Part shown: positions 1 through 7,932 of the stretch, piece by piece
Layout: each line of letters opens with the position of its first letter
How positions within the stretch are numbered: position 1 is the stretch's first letter
DNA from: Limnohabitans sp.
Lineage (GTDB): Bacteria > Pseudomonadota > Gammaproteobacteria > Burkholderiales > Burkholderiaceae_C
Direction: 5' to 3'
Length of the DNA: 22,919 nucleotides
Assembly: GCA_024641725.1 (NCBI GenBank)
Contig: JAHECM010000134.1
Span: forward strand, 1-22,919
Notes under the pieces: model-generated
What the model was told of the DNA's origin: nothing
Seen by the model: the letters and a program-made list of their open reading frames with translations, nothing else
Database searches by the model: none
Translations under genes and position numbers: made by a program

Positions 1-1728
1 GCTGTGGCCCGGGGCATCGCCATCGGGCGTGCGGTGCTGGTCGCTTCCAGCCGTGTCGATGTGGCGCATTACTTCATCCAGCCCGACCAGGTGGAGCCCG
101 AAATCGACCGTCTGCGTCAAGCCCGCAATGGCGTGGTGGCTGAGCTGGAGCGGCTGCAGCGCGACATGCCCAAAGATGCCCCGCATGAGCTGGTGGCCTT
201 GCTCGACGTGCACCTCATGCTGCTGCAAGACGAGGAGCTGACCTCGGGCGTGGTGCAGTGGATCAAAGACCGCCTGTACAACGCCGAATGGGCGTTGACC
301 AGCCAGCTGGACATCATTGCGCGCCAGTTCGACGAAATGGAAGACCCTTACCTGCGCGAGCGCAAGGCCGACATGGAGCAAGTCGCCGAGCGGGTGTTGC
401 AAGGCCTCAAGGGCACGGTCTCGCCAATGGCGCAAGTCCGTCAGCCCCAGCGCCCCCAGCAGGAGCTGCAATTGGGGGACACCGATGTACCGCTGGTCTT
501 GGTGGCGCACGACCTGTCGCCGGCCGACATGCTGCAGTTCAAGCAAAGCGTGTTCGCGGGGTTTGTGACCGATGTGGGGGGCAAAACCTCGCACACCGCC
601 ATCGTGGCCCGCAGTTTGGACATTCCGGCGGTGGTGGGTGCGCGCACGGCCAGTCAGCTGGTCAAGCAAGACGATTGGATCATCATCGACGGGGACGCCG
701 GTGTGGTCATCGTCGATCCCTCGCCGATCATTTTGTCCGAATACAGCTTCAAACAACGCCAAGAAGGCATTGAGCGCGAGCGACTGGCGCGCCTGCGCCA
801 CACCCCAGCGGTGACGCTGGATGGCCAAAAAATCGAGTTGCTGGCCAACATCGAAATGCCCGAAGACACCGCCGCCGCCATCTCGGCCGGTGCCGTGGGG
901 GTGGGCCTGTTTCGCAGCGAATTTTTGTTCATGGGGCGGCAAGGCCACTTGCCCGACGAAGACGAGCAGTACCTCGCCTACCGCCGCGCTGTGGAGGGCA
1001 TGAACGGTTTGCCGGTCACCATCCGCACGGTGGACGTGGGGGCTGACAAGCCGCTGGACGAGTCACGGCGCGATGCCGCGCACCTGAACCCGGCGCTGGG
1101 CTTGCGCGCTATCCGCTGGAGCCTGGCCGATCCGGCCATGTTCTTGACGCAGCTGCGCGCCATCTTGCGGGCGGCCGCTTATGGCAAGGTCAACTTGTTG
1201 GTGCCCATGCTCGCGCACGGCAGCGAAATTCGCCAAACCGTGGCGCTGATTGAGCAGGCCCGCCAGGACCTGGACAAACGCGGGCTGGTGCACGGCCCGG
1301 TGCGTTTGGGCGCGATGATCGAGATCCCCGCTGCCGCGCTGTCCTTGCGATTGTTCCTCAAGCACTTTGACTTCTTGTCCATTGGCACCAACGATTTGAT
1401 CCAGTACACCTTGGCCATCGACCGTGCTGACGAGTCGGTCGCGCACCTGTACGACCCGTTGCACCCGGCGGTGCTGCGCTTGATCGCCGACACCATTGCC
1501 GAATGCCATGCGCAAGGCAAAGGCGTGTCGGTGTGTGGCGAAATGGCGGGCGACGTGGCCATGACGCGGCTGCTGTTGGGCTTGGGTTTGCGCAGCTTTT
1601 CGATGCACCCCTCGCAAGTGCTGTCGGTCAAACAAAAAATCCTGCGCTCTGACACCGGCAAACTCAGCGCTTGGGCGGTGCAAGTTCTGGACAGCGACGA
1701 CCCGGCCGAGTTGGTCAGCAAGGTCTGA
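1..1728 (+). CDS. ptsI: Phosphoenolpyruvate-protein phosphotransferase (PTS enzyme I), 5'-truncated by window edge
   Basis: Cytoplasmic enzyme I of the phosphotransferase system: it takes phosphate from phosphoenolpyruvate and passes it to HPr. The open frame runs in from the first base (575 residues visible) and the sequence already matches the family at residue 3, so only about ten N-terminal residues lie outside. The GTG at 4 is not a credible start. Visible marks, numbered from the first codon: the swivel-domain phosphohistidine in GGKTSHTAIVAR (His198), the PEP-binding barrel segment beginning RTVDVGADKP, the signature IGTNDLIQY, and the catalytic cysteine in VCGEMAGD (Cys512). These are the residues expected of an active enzyme. 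In this family ptsH usually lies just upstream, but it is not in the window. The gene ends 13 bases before the convergent transporter gene and I see no terminator in that gap. Confidence 0.96.
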   Translation, partial: AVARGIAIGRAVLVASSRVDVAHYFIQPDQVEPEIDRLRQARNGVVAELERLQRDMPKDAPHELVALLDVHLMLLQDEELTSGVVQWIKDRLYNAEWALTSQLDIIARQFDEMEDPYLRERKADMEQVAERVLQGLKGTVSPMAQVRQPQRPQQELQLGDTDVPLVLVAHDLSPADMLQFKQSVFAGFVTDVGGKTSHTAIVARSLDIPAVVGARTASQLVKQDDWIIIDGDAGVVIVDPSPIILSEYSFKQRQEGIERERLARLRHTPAVTLDGQKIELLANIEMPEDTAAAISAGAVGVGLFRSEFLFMGRQGHLPDEDEQYLAYRRAVEGMNGLPVTIRTVDVGADKPLDESRRDAAHLNPALGLRAIRWSLADPAMFLTQLRAILRAAAYGKVNLLVPMLAHGSEIRQTVALIEQARQDLDKRGLVHGPVRLGAMIEIPAAALSLRLFLKHFDFLSIGTNDLIQYTLAIDRADESVAHLYDPLHPAVLRLIADTIAECHAQGKGVSVCGEMAGDVAMTRLLLGLGLRSFSMHPSQVLSVKQKILRSDTGKLSAWAVQVLDSDDPAELVSKV

Positions 1729-1741
1729 GCGCCACAGACCC

Positions 1742-2596
1742 TCAGGACTTGGACATCTTGGGCGTGCGCCCCAGCCAGGCCGCTCCCACGATCAGTGCGG
1801 TGGCCAGGCCAATGCTGGCATTGGGCGACTCGCCTCGGGACCACAGCAGCAACACGGTGGACAGCAAGGGCGTTAAAAAACTCAGCAAACCAATTTGACG
1901 CGGGTCACCGCGCTTGAGGGCGGCATCCCACAAAAAGAAAGCCGCTCCCAGCGGGCCCAGACCCATGCACAGCAGCCACAGCCCGTCTTGCGCTGAGAGG
2001 CTCACTGTGGGCTCCAGCCAGGCGTGGCAAGCCAGCGACAGCAGGCCTGAGACCCATGCAAACAAGCCAATCGCCGCCGTTGGAAAGGGTGGCACACGTT
2101 GCGTCAACAAGGAGTAACTGGCCCACACAAAGGCCGAAGCCAGTGCTGGCAAATAACCCCAGGCCAGGCCACCGTCCAGCGCCCGCCCGCCGGTGATGGC
2201 CAGCGCCGCTCCGGCAAACCCCATCAAAGCTGCCAGCAACTGGCGGGTGCTCAGCTTCAGACCCGGCAGAAACAAGGGCGCCATCACCACCATGCCCAGC
2301 GGCCAGAGGTAGTTGACCAAATTGGCCTGCACAGGCGGCGCATGGCGCAGCGCGATGAAGAGCAAGAAGTGAAAGCCAAACAGGCCGTACACCCCCAACA
2401 GCAATGTGGACAGCGGCACGCGCCATTGCCGAGGGTTCCATAGGGACAAGGGCAGGGCAATCACACTGCCCAGCAGCAAAGCCACCCCGGTCAGCCAAAA
2501 CGGCGGCAAGTGCGACAGTCGCACGCCCAGCGTGGCCAAGCTGGCCCACAAGACGATGGCCCCAAGGGCCAGGTTGTTGGGGTGGTGTGGTTTCAA
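1742..2596 (-). CDS. DMT/EamA-family transporter, YddG-like (possible aromatic amino acid exporter)
   Basis: Inner-membrane protein of 284 residues, nearly all hydrophobic, with two EamA-type halves and about ten predicted membrane spans. The NYLWP motif at residues 95-99 in the fourth span region is a feature I associate with YddG, the aromatic amino acid exporter of enterobacteria. The second half has the matching GxxxAAFFLWDAALKRG segment followed by LLSFLTPLLST. The start is a TTG at 2594-2596, because no ATG or GTG occurs in frame near the N-terminus. It is preceded by AAGG, which is closer to the start than usual. The gene begins 13 bases after the lipA stop codon, so it is probably the last gene of the lipoate operon. 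DMT transporter family membership is clear. The substrate is inference from one motif, and other small metabolites are equally possible. Confidence 0.85.
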   Translation of the reverse strand: MKPHHPNNLALGAIVLWASLATLGVRLSHLPPFWLTGVALLLGSVIALPLSLWNPRQWRVPLSTLLLGVYGLFGFHFLLFIALRHAPPVQANLVNYLWPLGMVVMAPLFLPGLKLSTRQLLAALMGFAGAALAITGGRALDGGLAWGYLPALASAFVWASYSLLTQRVPPFPTAAIGLFAWVSGLLSLACHAWLEPTVSLSAQDGLWLLCMGLGPLGAAFFLWDAALKRGDPRQIGLLSFLTPLLSTVLLLWSRGESPNASIGLATALIVGAAWLGRTPKMSKS

Positions 2597-2609
2597 GGCC
2601 TTGCCGCGA

Positions 2610-3620
2610 TCAAGGCTTGGCTTGGACGGCGTTCAGTGCCGCATGTGCCTGCTGGTCTGCGTGATACGAGCTTCGCACCATTGCGCCCACGGCGGCATGG
2701 GTGAAGCCCATCTCGTAAGCTCGAGCCTCGAACATTTTGAAAGTGTCGGGGTGCACGTAACGGCGCACGGGCAGGTGGCTGTTGCTGGGGGCCAAGTATT
2801 GCCCGATGGTGAGCATGTCGATGTCGTGGGCGCGCATGTCGCGCATGACGTCCAAAATTTCTTCGTCGGTCTCGCCCAAGCCAACCATCAGGCCACTTTT
2901 GGTCGGGATGTTGGGAAAGCGTGCTTTGAAATCTTGGAGCAGTTTCAGCGAGTGCGCGTAGTCGGCCCCGGGGCGCGCTTCTTTGTACAGGCGCGGCACG
3001 GTTTCCATGTTGTGGTTCATCACGTCGGGCAGGCCGTTCGCCAGCACGTCCAGGGCTTTGTCCAAGCGACCACGGAAGTCGGGCACCAGCACTTCGATTT
3101 GCGTTTGAGGCGACAAGGCGCGGGTGCGGGTGATGCACTGCACGTAATGGTCTGCGCCACCGTCGCGCAAGTCGTCTCGGTCCACGCTGGTGATGACGAC
3201 GTAGCTGAGCTTGAGCTGGGCAATGGTCTTGGCCAGGTTGTCGGGTTCGTTCACATCCAGGGGGTCAGGTCGGCCATGACCGACGTCGCAAAATGGGCAG
3301 CGACGGGTGCATTTGTCACCCATGATCATGAAGGTGGCCGTGCCTTTGCCAAAGCATTCACCGATGTTGGGGCAACTGGCTTCTTCGCAGACGGTCACCA
3401 GTTTGTTGGCACGCAAGACGTCCTTGATTTCGTAAAACCGGGTGGTCGGCGAGGCCGCTTTGACGCGGATCCAGTCGGGTTTTTTGAGGACCTCGGCTTG
3501 TTCCACCTTGACCGGAATGCGCGAGAGTTTGGCAGCAGCTTTTTGCTTGGCCATCGGGTCGTAGTTTTCGAGTGTTTGCGCCTCGCGCACAACGCTGCGT
3601 TCTGGGGTGGGGTTGCTCAT
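2610..3620 (-). CDS. lipA: Lipoyl synthase
   Basis: Radical SAM enzyme that inserts two sulfur atoms into octanoyl groups attached to lipoyl domains, the last step of protein lipoylation. It has 336 residues from the ATG chosen here. Both iron-sulfur cluster motifs are visible: the auxiliary cluster CEEASCPNIGEC (Cys78, 83, 89) and the radical SAM CTRRCPFC (Cys104, 108, 111). The C-terminal RSSYHAD segment supplies the conserved serine region. The open frame extends 27 codons further upstream, but ATG at 3618-3620 has AAGG seven bases in front and the extra residues overlap the end of lipB, so the shorter start is preferred. The gene follows lipB after 29 bases, which gives the octanoyl-transferase then sulfur-insertion order of the pathway. 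Confidence 0.96.
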   Translation of the reverse strand: MSNPTPERSVVREAQTLENYDPMAKQKAAAKLSRIPVKVEQAEVLKKPDWIRVKAASPTTRFYEIKDVLRANKLVTVCEEASCPNIGECFGKGTATFMIMGDKCTRRCPFCDVGHGRPDPLDVNEPDNLAKTIAQLKLSYVVITSVDRDDLRDGGADHYVQCITRTRALSPQTQIEVLVPDFRGRLDKALDVLANGLPDVMNHNMETVPRLYKEARPGADYAHSLKLLQDFKARFPNIPTKSGLMVGLGETDEEILDVMRDMRAHDIDMLTIGQYLAPSNSHLPVRRYVHPDTFKMFEARAYEMGFTHAAVGAMVRSSYHADQQAHAALNAVQAKP

Positions 3621-3649
3621 GGTGTTGCCTTGTGGATGGGCTGCTGCAT

Positions 3650-4312
3650 TCACAGTCGCGCTGCGAGTTGGCTGGCCAGCACCTGGGCCGCTTCGTCCCA
3701 AGTGACTTGAACGCCGATTGTAGAAAGGTCGATGGTTTTCAGCCCAGCGTAACCGCAGGGGTTGATGCGATCAAAGGGGGTCAGGTCCATGGCCACGTTC
3801 AGGGCCGCGCCGTGGTAGGTGCAGTGGCGGCTGACTTTGATGCCCAGTGCGCTGATTTTCCCCAGGCCGCGAAAGGGGTCTGACGGGTGAGCTGGGCCGG
3901 TCAGGGCGGCATGGCCAAACGGCTCTTCCAGCCGCACGTAAATGCCCGGCGCACCCGCCACGCGGTGCCCGGTGACGCCAAAGTGAGCCAGCGTGCGGAT
4001 GACCGACTCTTCCAGCTTGAACACGAATTCTTTGACGTAGTAGCCCGCACGCTGGAGGTCGACCAAGGGGTATGCCATGACTTGGCCGGGGCCGTGATAG
4101 GTCACTTGGCCGCCCCGGTTGGTTTGAACCACCGGAATGTCGCCGGGCATCAGAAGGTGGTCAGCTTTGCCCGCCAAGCCTTGGGTGAAGACGGGCTTGT
4201 GCTCGCACAGCCAGATCTCGTCTGGCGTGTCGGCCTCGCGCCCGGCGGTGAAGGCCTGCATCGCATCGTATGTGGGCAGGTAATCGACCAGGCCAAGTTG
4301 GCGAATCAGCAT
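3650..4312 (-). CDS. lipB: Octanoyl-[acyl-carrier-protein]-protein N-octanoyltransferase
   Basis: Transfers octanoate from acyl carrier protein to the lipoyl domains of 2-oxoacid dehydrogenases and the glycine cleavage H protein, which gives LipA its substrate. It has 220 residues and a complete active site: the RGGQVTYHGPGQ substrate loop (residues 66-77), the catalytic lysine in GKISALGIKV (Lys152), and the acyl-carrying cysteine in INPCGYAG (Cys186). Relative to short enterobacterial LipB there is an extra loop at about residues 129-149, before the lysine motif. I believe related Burkholderiales carry the same loop. The start ATG lies seven bases after the ybeD stop, so the genes are almost certainly cotranscribed. 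Confidence 0.96.
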   Translation of the reverse strand: MLIRQLGLVDYLPTYDAMQAFTAGREADTPDEIWLCEHKPVFTQGLAGKADHLLMPGDIPVVQTNRGGQVTYHGPGQVMAYPLVDLQRAGYYVKEFVFKLEESVIRTLAHFGVTGHRVAGAPGIYVRLEEPFGHAALTGPAHPSDPFRGLGKISALGIKVSRHCTYHGAALNVAMDLTPFDRINPCGYAGLKTIDLSTIGVQVTWDEAAQVLASQLAARL

Positions 4313-4319
4313 GGGGCGG

Positions 4320-4619
4320 TCAGAGCACGATCTTGACCATCGGGTGGCCGGTCAGGGTGCGGTACAGCTCGTCCAGTTGTTCCCGGCTGGTGGCGGTCAC
4401 TGTGATCGTCACGCCCAAGTAATTGCCGCCTTTGCTGGGGCGCAGTTCAATGGTGGCAGGATCGAAATCGGGGTCAAACCGGGAGGCCACTTCGGCGATG
4501 GCTTCGGCAAAACCGTCCACCATGGCGCCCATGACTTTGATCGGAAACAGGCTGGGGTACTCGATCAGCGAGTCTTTTCGGGGGTCGTTGCCAGCGGGGG
4601 GGGTGGAGGATGCGCTCAT
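4320..4619 (-). CDS. ybeD: DUF493/YbeD-family small protein
   Basis: A 99-residue soluble protein with the YbeD pattern: IEYPSLFPIKVMG near the N-terminus, a helix with FAEAIAE, then the beta strand segment YLGVTITVTATSREQLDELYR and a C-terminal segment ending HPMVKIVL. This is an ACT-like alpha/beta fold in the family. Its biochemical role is not established, although the gene sits next to lipB in many proteobacteria, as it does here. It lies seven bases from both the upstream copD-like gene and the downstream lipB. A role tied to lipoate metabolism is inference from that conserved neighbourhood only. The N-terminal 15 residues are low in complexity and probably disordered. Confidence 0.9.
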   Translation of the reverse strand: MSASSTPPAGNDPRKDSLIEYPSLFPIKVMGAMVDGFAEAIAEVASRFDPDFDPATIELRPSKGGNYLGVTITVTATSREQLDELYRTLTGHPMVKIVL

Positions 4620-4626
4620 GGGGAGA

Positions 4627-5073
4627 TTATCGCCAGACCATCACGGCAGTGACGGCGGCCCAGCCCAGCGCAAAGTTGGTCAGCACCAAGGGGTGGATTT
4701 GCCCCAGCGCTTTGCTTGCCGCTGGCCAGTCCGAGGCGGCCACCGCGCGCCGCAGCCGTTTGAAGGGCGCAAACCACAGGTGTGCAAAAACAAGGCACAT
4801 CAAGGTGCCCAAGCCCGACATGGCGTGCCAGCCACGGGGGGCCAGCGACAGGTCGGCGCTGGCAAACATCCAAAAACCGCTGGCCAGGAGAGAGCCAATC
4901 GACGCCCACACCATTGCAAAGAACCGACCCATCACCGCCGACATGAGGCGCAATCGCTCAGGCGGGGCCAGCTGCGCGATGGCCACAGGGCGCAGTGCAG
5001 CGAGCAGCAGCGTCATGCCGCCCAACCAAACAATGCCGGCGGCCAAGTGCAACCATTTGATCCATTCGTACAT
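4627..5073 (-). CDS. CopD-family integral membrane protein
   Basis: A 148-residue inner-membrane protein with four predicted spans (about residues 8-27, 50-71, 86-105 and 126-147). It opens with WIKWLHLAAGIVWLGGM, typical of the CopD domain. Histidines in or beside several spans (His9, 83, 98, 127) could bind a metal or heme, as proposed for the family. ATG at 5071-5073 was chosen over the one 19 codons upstream because it has AGGA five bases in front and the homologous segment begins there. It is the first gene of the leftward operon that continues into ybeD, lipB and lipA. No copper-resistance partner (copC, copA) is nearby, so a copper role is not supported by context. Family membership is fairly sure and function is unknown. 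Confidence 0.82.
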   Translation of the reverse strand: MYEWIKWLHLAAGIVWLGGMTLLLAALRPVAIAQLAPPERLRLMSAVMGRFFAMVWASIGSLLASGFWMFASADLSLAPRGWHAMSGLGTLMCLVFAHLWFAPFKRLRRAVAASDWPAASKALGQIHPLVLTNFALGWAAVTAVMVWR

Positions 5074-5138
5074 AAAATTCCTGTGGGTGTGTGGGGGTGC
5101 AAGGTGTGTTGCAAGGGGAGTGGGGCTCATTTTATGTA

Positions 5139-5144
5139 TATAAT
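5139..5144 (+). promoter_or_regulatory. Candidate -10 box for the atp operon
   Basis: A perfect TATAAT lies 65 bases ahead of the atpI start, in the 135-base gap between the divergent copD-like gene and the ATP synthase operon. No good -35 hexamer sits at the normal distance; the nearest TTG-containing hexamer (TTGCAA at 5109-5114) is too far away. The local sequence is the most AT-rich in the gap. Transcription would begin near 5151 and give a leader of about 58 bases. This is inference from a motif. Confidence 0.42.
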
Positions 5145-5208
5145 TTGAGGCTCAGTGGATGATTCATGTGCAATTGTCAACTGGCTGTAATCAAAGCAAC
5201 TCAGAATC

Positions 5209-5673
5209 ATGTACAACGAAACTGAGTCTCACTCAGATGACTTTTCTCCTCTGACGGCTGAGCAGGCTCAAGACCTGCGCAAACGCCAACCCGTCTTGTC
5301 TGTGTGGCGCGTGGTTGGTGTGCAGTTGTTGGTGGAGCTGGTCGTGTCTGCGCTGGCCTTTTGGTTGGTGGGTGAGGCAAAAGCCTTGTCCGTGCTGTAC
5401 GGCGGTCTGGCGGTTGTTTTGCCCTCTGCGCTGTTTGCGCGGGGCATGACAAGCAAGCTGACCTCTTCCAGTCTGGGTGCTGCTGTCGCTGGCTTCCTGG
5501 TGTGGGAGTTGGTCAAAATTGCGTCCACATTGGTCATGCTCTACATGGCCAATGTGTGGATCACGGGTGTGAGTTGGCCGGCGATGCTGGTTGGCTTTGT
5601 GCTAACGATGAAGGTTAACTGGGTGATGTTGGGCTTTGGCCGAATTTTTTACCCTAAGATTAAATTTAACTGA
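5209..5673 (+). CDS. atpI: ATP synthase protein I
   Basis: First gene of the ATP synthase operon, 154 residues. It has a charged, cytoplasmic N-terminus of about 30 residues followed by four hydrophobic spans (about 31-53, 58-77, 88-112 and 120-142), the arrangement expected of AtpI. AtpI is known as a non-stoichiometric helper in c-ring assembly in some bacteria and is often dispensable. Sequence conservation in the family is low, so the call leans on topology and on position ten bases before atpB. The ATG has no clear ribosome binding site. Confidence 0.88.
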   Translation: MYNETESHSDDFSPLTAEQAQDLRKRQPVLSVWRVVGVQLLVELVVSALAFWLVGEAKALSVLYGGLAVVLPSALFARGMTSKLTSSSLGAAVAGFLVWELVKIASTLVMLYMANVWITGVSWPAMLVGFVLTMKVNWVMLGFGRIFYPKIKFN

Positions 5674-5683
5674 GTAAAACCGA

Positions 5684-6529
5684 ATGTCGGCAGAAAATGC
5701 TCCAACCGCGGGTGAATACATTGTTCACCACCTGACGCACTTGCAAAACAAGCCCATGGCGGGCGTGATCGATTTTTCCGTTTACAACCTCGACTCCATT
5801 TTTTGGGGTTTGCTGTTGGGTTGCATTGGCAGTTTTGCCTTGTGGATGGCTGCACGCAAAGCCACAGCAGGTGTGCCAGGCCGCTTTCAAGCTGCAGTTG
5901 AAATTTTGATCGAAATGGTCGACAACCAAGCCAAGGGCATTGTCCACAATGCGCAAAGCCGCAAGCTGGTGTCACCTCTTGCCTTGACGGTGTTTGTCTG
6001 GATTTTCTTGATGAACTCCATGGACTTTTTGCCCGTGGATCTGTTTCACGGTATTTTCGAAGTCACAGGGCTTAACCATTCGATTCACTACTTCAGAGTG
6101 GTTCCAACAGCGGATCTCTCCAGTACATTGGGCTTGTCGACGTCGGTACTGTTGATCTGCTTGTTTTACAACATCAAGATCAAGGGCATTGGTGGCTGGT
6201 TTCATGAGTTGACCACGGCCCCATTCGGTTCGCATCCTGTGCTGTGGCCCATCAACTTCGGCTTTCAATTGATTGAATTCGTGGCCAAGACGGTCTCGCA
6301 CGGCATGCGGTTGTTTGGCAACATGTACGCCGGCGAACTGATCTTCATGCTGATCGCTTTGATGGGCAGCACTGCCGCGTTGTCTCTGTCGGGTATTTTG
6401 TTGCCCATCGGACACATCATTGCCGGATCCATCTGGGCCATTTTCCACATCATGATCGTTGCACTGCAAGCGTTCATTTTCATGATGCTGACCCTCGTTT
6501 ATATCGGTCAAGCGCACGACGCTCACTGA
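5684..6529 (+). CDS. atpB: F1Fo ATP synthase subunit a
   Basis: Membrane subunit a, which forms the proton half-channels beside the c-ring. It has 281 residues with several membrane spans. The essential arginine is present in RLFGNMYAGEL (Arg209), as is the partner glutamine in the last helix, LQAFIFMML (Gln262). The N-terminal region carries YNLDSIFWG, and the NSMDFLPVDL segment precedes the channel helices. Length and motifs are normal for a proteobacterial subunit a. Its codons are noticeably richer in A/T than those of the flanking modules. The gene starts ten bases after atpI and is followed by a 58-base pyrimidine-rich spacer before atpE. Confidence 0.97.
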   Translation: MSAENAPTAGEYIVHHLTHLQNKPMAGVIDFSVYNLDSIFWGLLLGCIGSFALWMAARKATAGVPGRFQAAVEILIEMVDNQAKGIVHNAQSRKLVSPLALTVFVWIFLMNSMDFLPVDLFHGIFEVTGLNHSIHYFRVVPTADLSSTLGLSTSVLLICLFYNIKIKGIGGWFHELTTAPFGSHPVLWPINFGFQLIEFVAKTVSHGMRLFGNMYAGELIFMLIALMGSTAALSLSGILLPIGHIIAGSIWAIFHIMIVALQAFIFMMLTLVYIGQAHDAH

Positions 6530-6587
6530 TATCAACAATCACTTTCCTTTTCCTCAACCTTCCATCAATTTCCTTAGGAGCAACAAA

Positions 6588-6836
6588 ATGGAACACGTCC
6601 TCGGTTACGTCGCTTTGGCAGCTGGTCTCATCATTGGCATGGGTGCCATCGGTGCTTGTATCGGTATCGGCATCATGGGCAGCAAGTACCTTGAGTCTGC
6701 TGCTCGTCAACCAGAATTGATGAACGAACTGCAAACCAAAATGTTCTTGTTGGCTGGTTTGATCGACGCTGCTTTCCTGATTGGCGTTGGTATTGCCATG
6801 ATGTTTGCATTTGCGAACCCATTCGTTCTGAAGTAA
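6588..6836 (+). CDS. atpE: F1Fo ATP synthase subunit c
   Basis: Proteolipid that oligomerises into the rotating c-ring. It has 82 residues forming two hydrophobic helices joined by the polar loop ARQPEL (around residue 40). The ion-carrying carboxylate is Asp60 in GLIDAAFLIG. The glycine-rich first helix reads GAIGACIGIGIMG. The inner helix lacks the glutamine and the Glu-Ser pair of sodium-binding rings, so proton coupling is expected. The ribosome binding site is strong (AGGAG at 6576-6580, seven bases before ATG), in keeping with the high copy number of this subunit. Confidence 0.98.
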   Translation: MEHVLGYVALAAGLIIGMGAIGACIGIGIMGSKYLESAARQPELMNELQTKMFLLAGLIDAAFLIGVGIAMMFAFANPFVLK

Positions 6837-6866
6837 TTTAAAAAATACCAACAGAAAGGTGTTGCC

Positions 6867-7337
6867 GTGAGTATCAATGCAACCCTGTTTGTTCAGGCCA
6901 TCGTCTTTGCAATTTTGGTGTGGTTCACGATGAAGTTCGTGTGGCCTCCTATTGCTAGCGCCCTGGATGAGCGTGCACAAAAAATTGCTGACGGTCTTGC
7001 TGCCGCCGACAAAGCCAAGTCCGAACTCGCCACTGCAAACGCACGTGTTGAGCAAGAGCTTGTGCAGTCGCGCAACGAGACGGCCATGCGCTTGGCTGAC
7101 GCTGAGCGACGTGCTCAGGCCCTCATTGAGGAGTCCAAAGCGCGTGCCACCGAAGAAGGCAACAAGATCATCGCTGCTGCCAAAGCTGAAGCTGCGCAGC
7201 AAACTGTCCAAGCCCGAGAAGCACTGCGCGAGCAAGTGGCTGTTCTGGCTGTGGCAGGTGCAGAGCAGATTCTCCGCAAGGAAGTCAACGCTGGCGTGCA
7301 TGCTGATCTTTTGAGCCGCCTCAAGTCCGAGCTGTAA
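6867..7337 (+). CDS. atpF: F1Fo ATP synthase subunit b
   Basis: Peripheral stalk subunit b, 156 residues, the same length as the E. coli protein. A single N-terminal membrane span (about residues 5-25, with FAILVWFTMKFVWPPI) is followed by a long charged helix of Ala, Glu, Lys and Arg that forms the coiled-coil dimer, ending in a short segment that contacts subunit delta. The start codon is GTG at 6867, with GAAAGG seven or eight bases ahead; no ATG gives a complete membrane span. The gene begins 30 bases after atpE. Confidence 0.97.
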   Translation: MSINATLFVQAIVFAILVWFTMKFVWPPIASALDERAQKIADGLAAADKAKSELATANARVEQELVQSRNETAMRLADAERRAQALIEESKARATEEGNKIIAAAKAEAAQQTVQAREALREQVAVLAVAGAEQILRKEVNAGVHADLLSRLKSEL

Positions 7338-7359
7338 AAAGCACCAGTCAGAGAAGACC

Positions 7360-7890
7360 ATGGCAGAACTTGCTACCATCGCCCGCCCCTACGCAGAAGC
7401 GTTGTTCAAGGCGCAGGCATCCGATCTCGCTGGTGCGGCCGCATGGCTGGATGAGCTGGCTGCTGTCGCCGACAACGAGCAACTGCAACAGTACTCAGAC
7501 AGCCCCAAGGTGTCCGACGAGCAGGCATTTGAGCTAATCTCTGGCGTGCTGCGCACAGCACTGCCCGAGTCTGGTAAAAATTTCTTGCGCCTCGTGATCG
7601 AAAACCGCCGCCTCAGCGCGCTGCCTGTCGTTGCACAGCAATACCGGGCCCTCATGAATGCGCAAAGTGGTACCGCTGATGCGGTTGTCCAAAGCGCATT
7701 CCCCATCGACGCTTCGGCTTTGGCTGATTTGTCGGCCACGCTCGAAAAACGCTTTGCGCGCAAGCTCAATGTGAGCGTTGAGTTGGATGCCTCCTTGATC
7801 GGTGGAATCCGTGTGGTGGTGGGGGACGAGGTGCTTGACACTTCGGTCAAGGCCCGACTGGAACAAATGAAATCGGCGCTCACCGCTTAA
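7360..7890 (+). CDS. atpH: F1Fo ATP synthase subunit delta
   Basis: Soluble subunit delta (OSCP counterpart), which joins the top of F1 to the b-subunit stalk. It has 176 residues. The N-terminal half opens with TIARPYAEALFKA, the usual start of the six-helix domain. The middle carries FLRLVIENRRLSALP, the best-conserved delta signature. The C-terminal part contains LDASLIGGIRVVVGDEVLDTSVKARLEQM, split here as the strands around residues 145-173. The gene lies 22 bases after atpF and 42 bases before atpA. Confidence 0.96.
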   Translation: MAELATIARPYAEALFKAQASDLAGAAAWLDELAAVADNEQLQQYSDSPKVSDEQAFELISGVLRTALPESGKNFLRLVIENRRLSALPVVAQQYRALMNAQSGTADAVVQSAFPIDASALADLSATLEKRFARKLNVSVELDASLIGGIRVVVGDEVLDTSVKARLEQMKSALTA

Positions 7891-7932
7891 GCGGACGAGA
7901 CCGGACATATTTAAAGAAAGAAGGAAAGAGTC

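Noticed and set aside
4..6. GTG as a start codon for ptsI
   Set aside because: The frame is open to the first base and the family N-terminus needs about ten more residues, so this is an internal valine codon.
2406..3710. A 434-residue open frame on the plus strand opposite lipA
   Set aside because: lipA is certain from its two cysteine motifs. The opposing frame shows no recognisable domain and spans gene boundaries.
5174..5202. TTGTCA in the atp leader as a -35 box
   Set aside because: No acceptable -10 lies at the correct distance. The TATAAT at 5139 is a better candidate, although it lacks a -35.
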